DNA of 18,720 bases, taken from the NCBI GenBank assembly GCA_002409745.1, contig DHOU01000019.1, forward strand, positions 1 through 18,720, read 5' to 3'. Origin of the DNA: Bacteroidales bacterium UBA5382. Its GTDB lineage: Bacteria; Bacteroidota; Bacteroidia; Bacteroidales; Dysgonomonadaceae. Below are positions 15,158 to 18,720 of this stretch, piece after piece. Under the pieces are notes generated by a model that was not told the origin of the DNA, did not search any database, and saw nothing but the letters and a program-made list of their open reading frames with translations. A program made the position numbers and the translations under genes. Each line of letters opens with the position of its first letter. Within the stretch, counting starts at the first letter, position 1.

Positions 15158-18100
15158 TTAAAAATCCAATGCCACTCCGAATGTATAATACTGATTCGTC
15201 GGGTTTCCATTAAATTCTCCGAACTTTGCACCGATATTGTTTCCGAAAGTAGTTGTTTCCGGGTCGATATAGGGGTTCTCGTCGGGGGTCCATAACAAAA
15301 TGTTATTTGCATTTAAAGACAAACGAACGCTGTTTACATTGAGTCTTTCACATATTGAACGGGGAAGAGCGTAAGCAAGGCTTACATTTCTTAATTTCAA
15401 ATAAGACCGGCTGATGACCGCATATTCAGCTCCTTCAAACCCTCCATTACTGTAAAAAGTATGCAAAGCCGTGGGATTGACCGGCGCAGTATTTTCACTG
15501 AAAGTGCCGTCGCCATTATCCACCACAGAGTTGGGAACAAGGAACGGTAGCCTGTCATTCAAAACACTCTCCGGCGAACTTCCCGTCCAATGCATATAGT
15601 CTTTTGTCTGAGAAAACAAATATCCTCCATAGCGATAGTCGAAAGTCCCCGCGAGAGATAATCCTTTCCAAGTAAAAGTGTTTGTAAATCCCATTCTGAA
15701 TTTTTCATTCACATCTTTCCCTATGAATTCCTCATTTGCAGTAGCTTGAGGCATTCCGGTTCCATCCACGATGGTATATTCCTTATCATCGATAACCGTT
15801 TTCTTTACACGGGCAATCTTAAACTGTCCGATCGGTTTTCCTTCTACGGCGTATATACCCGCTCCGCCAAAACCGGCTAAAGATACTTCATTGATATCCA
15901 ACCGTTCCACATTATTTTTATTGACCGTATAATTCCATAACACCGTCCATGAAAAATCTTTCGTACGAACCGGCGTTATATCGATTGCAAGTTCAATTCC
16001 CTGATTACGCACATCACCCAAATTGCTTATTTGAGAGGTAAAACCGCTGGAAGGGTCCTTGGGTAATACTTCAATCAAGCCCTTGGTCAACCGATTGTAA
16101 TAGGAAAAATCAAATCCTAATCGATTATCAAAGAAACGAGCTTCCGCACCGACTTCAAACTCACTCGTAATCTCAGGTTTCAAGTCGGGATTACCTAATC
16201 GGTTAGCCACAGAGTAGCCGTTTACCCCATTTAAAGGAAATTTCAAATCTTCTACACTCGGATAGCCGGGATTATCGGAGACAGCCTGAGTAAACCGATT
16301 ATAAATATAATAAAGATCGGCATCATTTCCCGTTTGACCGTATGCTACTCTTAATTTTAAAAAATCTACCTTCGCGGGATTTATATCCAACGTTTTTAAG
16401 TAGTCCGTCAGCAAAAAACTGAAAGTAGCTCCCGGATAGAAAAACGAATTGTTTTCTTGCGGTAAAGTTGATGACCAGTCGTTTCTGGCCGTAAGCGTCA
16501 GATAAGCGTAATCCCTGAATCCGATATCGGCATTAGCATAAATGCCGACAAGCCTTCTTTTTTGCCTGTATTGTTCGGAAACGGATGGAGACCGGCTATT
16601 CGTCAAGTTATAAAAACCCGGAACGTCGATAGAGGTTATGCTTCCGGATAACCAATTATAGGATCGCTCATTTGCATTAAATCCTCCGATCACATTAAGC
16701 GAAAAATCATCGCCTATATTGCCGTTGTAAGTCGCCATTACATCATGATTCATTTGTATTCTCTCCCGCTTCATTTCTTGATAACTGCCGGGATTAGCCG
16801 TACTCGATCCATCATTATAAGAGTCTGGTGTAAATGCTATAATAGCTTCATGTGTTTCGGCCGTAGAAACTTCGTAATCGCCCCCGAAACGATAGGTAAA
16901 TTTCAGATTATTCAACAAATTATAATCGACTTGAAATTTACCGAAAATTTTATTTTTATCCTGAACCGCTCCGTTTTCATTAAGGATATAATAAGGATTT
17001 ACTCCATAAGGAGTAAAGTAATTATCAAGATTGTACCATTTATTATGATAATCTTTCAAATCCACGATGGGTATATCGTTGGGTATTTCGTATAAAGAAC
17101 GGTGCATGGAAGTGCCTTGACCGGAAGCAACCGATTTGGTTTTTTCGGTACTGAAATTGACCGAACTACTTATCGTTACTTTATCCGTTCTATGCGTACC
17201 ACGCGTGGAAATCGTATACCTTGTATAAGAATCCTGATCAGTAGGGATTACGCCGTCCACCCTGTTTTGAGACAAGGAAAGATAGTAATCGGTTTTAGCC
17301 GTACCACCTGAGAAAGAAAGTGCGTTGCTATAATTGACACCGGTAGTATAGAAATCCCTTACGCGGTTTTGGATATATTCATAAGGTTTAACCAATTGAA
17401 CCCCATCGATAATATTGCCCCAACCCCGGAGTTCTCCATCATAGGGAGCTCCCCAGTTCCCATTTTCGTCGAGGGCTCTGTCACCGCTCCATCCTTGTCC
17501 GAATTGAGTTTGTTCCAATGGCAATCGTCCTACCTGAGATAAGGAAATGCTCCCATCATACGATATTTTAATTTTTCCTTCCGTGTTACTTCCGGATTTG
17601 GTCGTAATCATAATGACTCCATTAGCGGCGCGAGATCCATATAAAGCCGTAGCTGCCGCACCTTTCAGTATCGTCATATCGGCAATATCATCCGGATTTA
17701 AAGCGTTAATACCCGATCCGAAATCGACTTGGGAATTCAAATCGCTTCCTTGCGGAGTACTCAAACTTTCCCCCGCTCTGTTTTGCGAGTTGGTAATAGG
17801 CACTCCGTCCACAATATATAACGGTTGGTTATTTCCAAAGGAAGAAGCACCACGAATGAGCACGTTCTGCGTTGCGCCCGGTCCGGGAGCAGCCGAGATA
17901 TCAATTCCAGCAACCTTACCGGCTAATGCGTTCATGGGATTGACAGTTTGAGCCTGCGAGATTTCGTTGCCCTTAATAGAGGTTGCCGCATATCCCAGCG
18001 CTTTCTTTTCCCTTGCAATTCCCATCGCGGTAACAACAATCTCTTCCAACTCTTCCGCATTCTCTATTAATACGACATTTACGGTTTCCCTTACCGCTAC

Positions 18101-18340
18101 TTCCTGAGAGTCATATCCTATAAAGGAAACGACCAATGTTGCATCTATCGGAGCCGACAGAGCAAAATGGCCGTCAGCATCGGTACTCGTACCCTGTGAA
18201 GTTCCTTTTATTAGGACGGTTGCCCCTATAATCGGATGCCCCGCCTCATCGACAACAGTCCCCCGCACCCGGGTTTGGGCAGTTGCCATCCCTATTCCTA
18301 TAAGGAATACGGTTAAAAACAATACTAACTTCTTTTTCAT
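15158..18340 (-). CDS. SusC/RagA-family TonB-linked outer membrane transporter
   Basis: A TonB-dependent 22-strand barrel of 1060 residues that imports substrate through the outer membrane together with the SusD-like lid. After a signal peptide (residues 1-21, MATAQ) comes a carboxypeptidase-regulatory-like domain (about 25-95), a TonB-box-like EEIVVTA at 99-105, and a plug (about 115-250) with the family motif LYIVDGVP (174-181) and ALYGSRAANGVIMITTKSG. The barrel ends in a final phenylalanine, the usual assembly signal. It is the first gene of a four-gene operon; no ECF sigma/anti-sigma pair or two-component regulator is seen within the window. Gene order and relatives of the downstream lipoproteins point to an oligopeptide importer rather than a glycan system. 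Confidence 0.95.
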   Translation of the reverse strand: MKKKLVLFLTVFLIGIGMATAQTRVRGTVVDEAGHPIIGATVLIKGTSQGTSTDADGHFALSAPIDATLVVSFIGYDSQEVAVRETVNVVLIENAEELEEIVVTAMGIAREKKALGYAATSIKGNEISQAQTVNPMNALAGKVAGIDISAAPGPGATQNVLIRGASSFGNNQPLYIVDGVPITNSQNRAGESLSTPQGSDLNSQVDFGSGINALNPDDIADMTILKGAAATALYGSRAANGVIMITTKSGSNTEGKIKISYDGSISLSQVGRLPLEQTQFGQGWSGDRALDENGNWGAPYDGELRGWGNIIDGVQLVKPYEYIQNRVRDFYTTGVNYSNALSFSGGTAKTDYYLSLSQNRVDGVIPTDQDSYTRYTISTRGTHRTDKVTISSSVNFSTEKTKSVASGQGTSMHRSLYEIPNDIPIVDLKDYHNKWYNLDNYFTPYGVNPYYILNENGAVQDKNKIFGKFQVDYNLLNNLKFTYRFGGDYEVSTAETHEAIIAFTPDSYNDGSSTANPGSYQEMKRERIQMNHDVMATYNGNIGDDFSLNVIGGFNANERSYNWLSGSITSIDVPGFYNLTNSRSPSVSEQYRQKRRLVGIYANADIGFRDYAYLTLTARNDWSSTLPQENNSFFYPGATFSFLLTDYLKTLDINPAKVDFLKLRVAYGQTGNDADLYYIYNRFTQAVSDNPGYPSVEDLKFPLNGVNGYSVANRLGNPDLKPEITSEFEVGAEARFFDNRLGFDFSYYNRLTKGLIEVLPKDPSSGFTSQISNLGDVRNQGIELAIDITPVRTKDFSWTVLWNYTVNKNNVERLDINEVSLAGFGGAGIYAVEGKPIGQFKIARVKKTVIDDKEYTIVDGTGMPQATANEEFIGKDVNEKFRMGFTNTFTWKGLSLAGTFDYRYGGYLFSQTKDYMHWTGSSPESVLNDRLPFLVPNSVVDNGDGTFSENTAPVNPTALHTFYSNGGFEGAEYAVISRSYLKLRNVSLAYALPRSICERLNVNSVRLSLNANNILLWTPDENPYIDPETTTFGNNIGAKFGEFNGNPTNQYYTFGVALDF

Positions 18341-18683
18341 ACTCTACTTTTTAATTAATAATAAATTCATTGTATTCATTTGCGTTTAATTATCTATTAC
18401 ACCAATTTAATAGCCGGAAATTCATAAAAAAAGACTTCGGGCCCAACCACTATCCCCTGCCGGGGAAGATGCAATTCAGGCACTATTTTCTTTTAGAGGA
18501 AAGGGATAGTGTTGTATATAGGATGAGAATTTATTCCAAGAGGATCCGAATACTATGCTCCGGTTGAATGAATAAAAAAAGGAGACCACTCCGAAAAGAG
18601 ATTCCGGAATGTAAAAAAGAATAATATAAAAAACAGATAAATGGAGTAGGGAAAAAGGTTCTGGAAGGATTAAGAAGGGTATA
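18341..18683 (-). promoter_or_regulatory. susC upstream region with hairpins but no gene
   Basis: No coding sequence is supported here. On the minus strand there is a short GGAG/CTCC hairpin followed by seven T (about 18592 to 18574), a palindrome ATTCCGGAAT (18601-18610), and the mutually exclusive hairpins at 18448-18511. I found no TAnnTTTG box in this stretch, so the operon may use another promoter type, such as an ECF sigma promoter, or a promoter beyond the edge. Confidence 0.4.
18448..18511 (-). promoter_or_regulatory. Candidate two-state RNA leader of the susC operon
   Basis: CACTATCCC (18448-18456) and GGGATAGTG (18503-18511) are 9-base inverted arms. A third copy, CACTAT (18481-18486) followed by TTTC, can pair instead with GAAA...ATAGTG (18499-18511, GGG bulged). 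A CCCC-TGCC-GGGG hairpin overlaps the left arm. The pairings exclude one another. A run of seven T on the minus strand (18432 to 18426) follows the last arm by about 15 bases. Confidence 0.35.
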
Positions 18684-18720
18684 CCCCCCCCCCCCCCCCC
18701 CCCCTTTTTTCGGGGGGGGG
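18684..18720. repeat. Homopolymer end: 21 C, 6 T, C, 9 G
   Basis: The window ends with 21 C (18684-18704), six T, one C and nine G, which also folds as a C9/G9 hairpin. Long pure C and G runs at a sequence edge are typical of low-quality read ends or contig-end artefacts. Confidence 0.85.

Noticed and set aside
18370..18567. Small plus-strand gene upstream of susC
   Set aside because: The 65-residue frame has no recognisable features, runs through the hairpin arms and opposes the susC leader.

Overview
This window looks like a short chromosomal segment, possibly a whole draft contig, from a member of the Bacteroidota, most likely the order Bacteroidales. The main reasons are a SusC/SusD pair with two further surface-type lipoproteins, Bacteroidetes-type promoters (TTTG or TTG, about 19-21 nt, then TAnnTTTG), A/T-rich leaders without clear Shine-Dalgarno sites, and an archaeal-type ProRS. 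I cannot name a genus from sequence alone.

Layout. Positions 1-109 are a near-terminal perfect inverted repeat. From about 180 to 3820 the minus strand carries plsC-type acyltransferase, speG, kdsB and an NfeD-type membrane serine protease; the last two overlap by ATGA. A short HPPK (folK)-like gene lies on the plus strand at 3922-4296 and converges on a long RelA/SpoT homologue (minus). A divergent promoter region at 6625-6847 separates relA from a plus-strand run: a secreted GH2 beta-mannosidase, proS and menA. A region with two hairpins (11987-12187) then separates menA from a minus-strand operon that fills the rest of the window: susC (18340), susD, a DUF5011/BT_2262-like lipoprotein, and a Lipid_bd-type lipoprotein. 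The last 380 bases are the susC leader and end in pure C and G runs that look like a contig-end artefact.

How the genes fit together. Most of the window is housekeeping: membrane lipid synthesis, LPS Kdo activation, polyamine acetylation, stringent response, proline charging and menaquinone synthesis. The accessory part is nutrient capture: the four-gene SusCD operon has the order of the Bacteroides thetaiotaomicron BT2264-BT2261 system, from which I infer an oligopeptide rather than glycan importer. The beta-mannosidase stands alone with its own promoter.

Most unusual structure. Four genes (plsC, kdsB, beta-mannosidase, proS) have short tandem repeats of exactly 7 bp starting within about four bases of the stop codon and read in the direction of transcription. 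The longest has 13 heptamers in one register and runs nearly to the GTG start of menA. I see no CRISPR array, tRNA, rRNA, transposase, phage gene or new defence system here.
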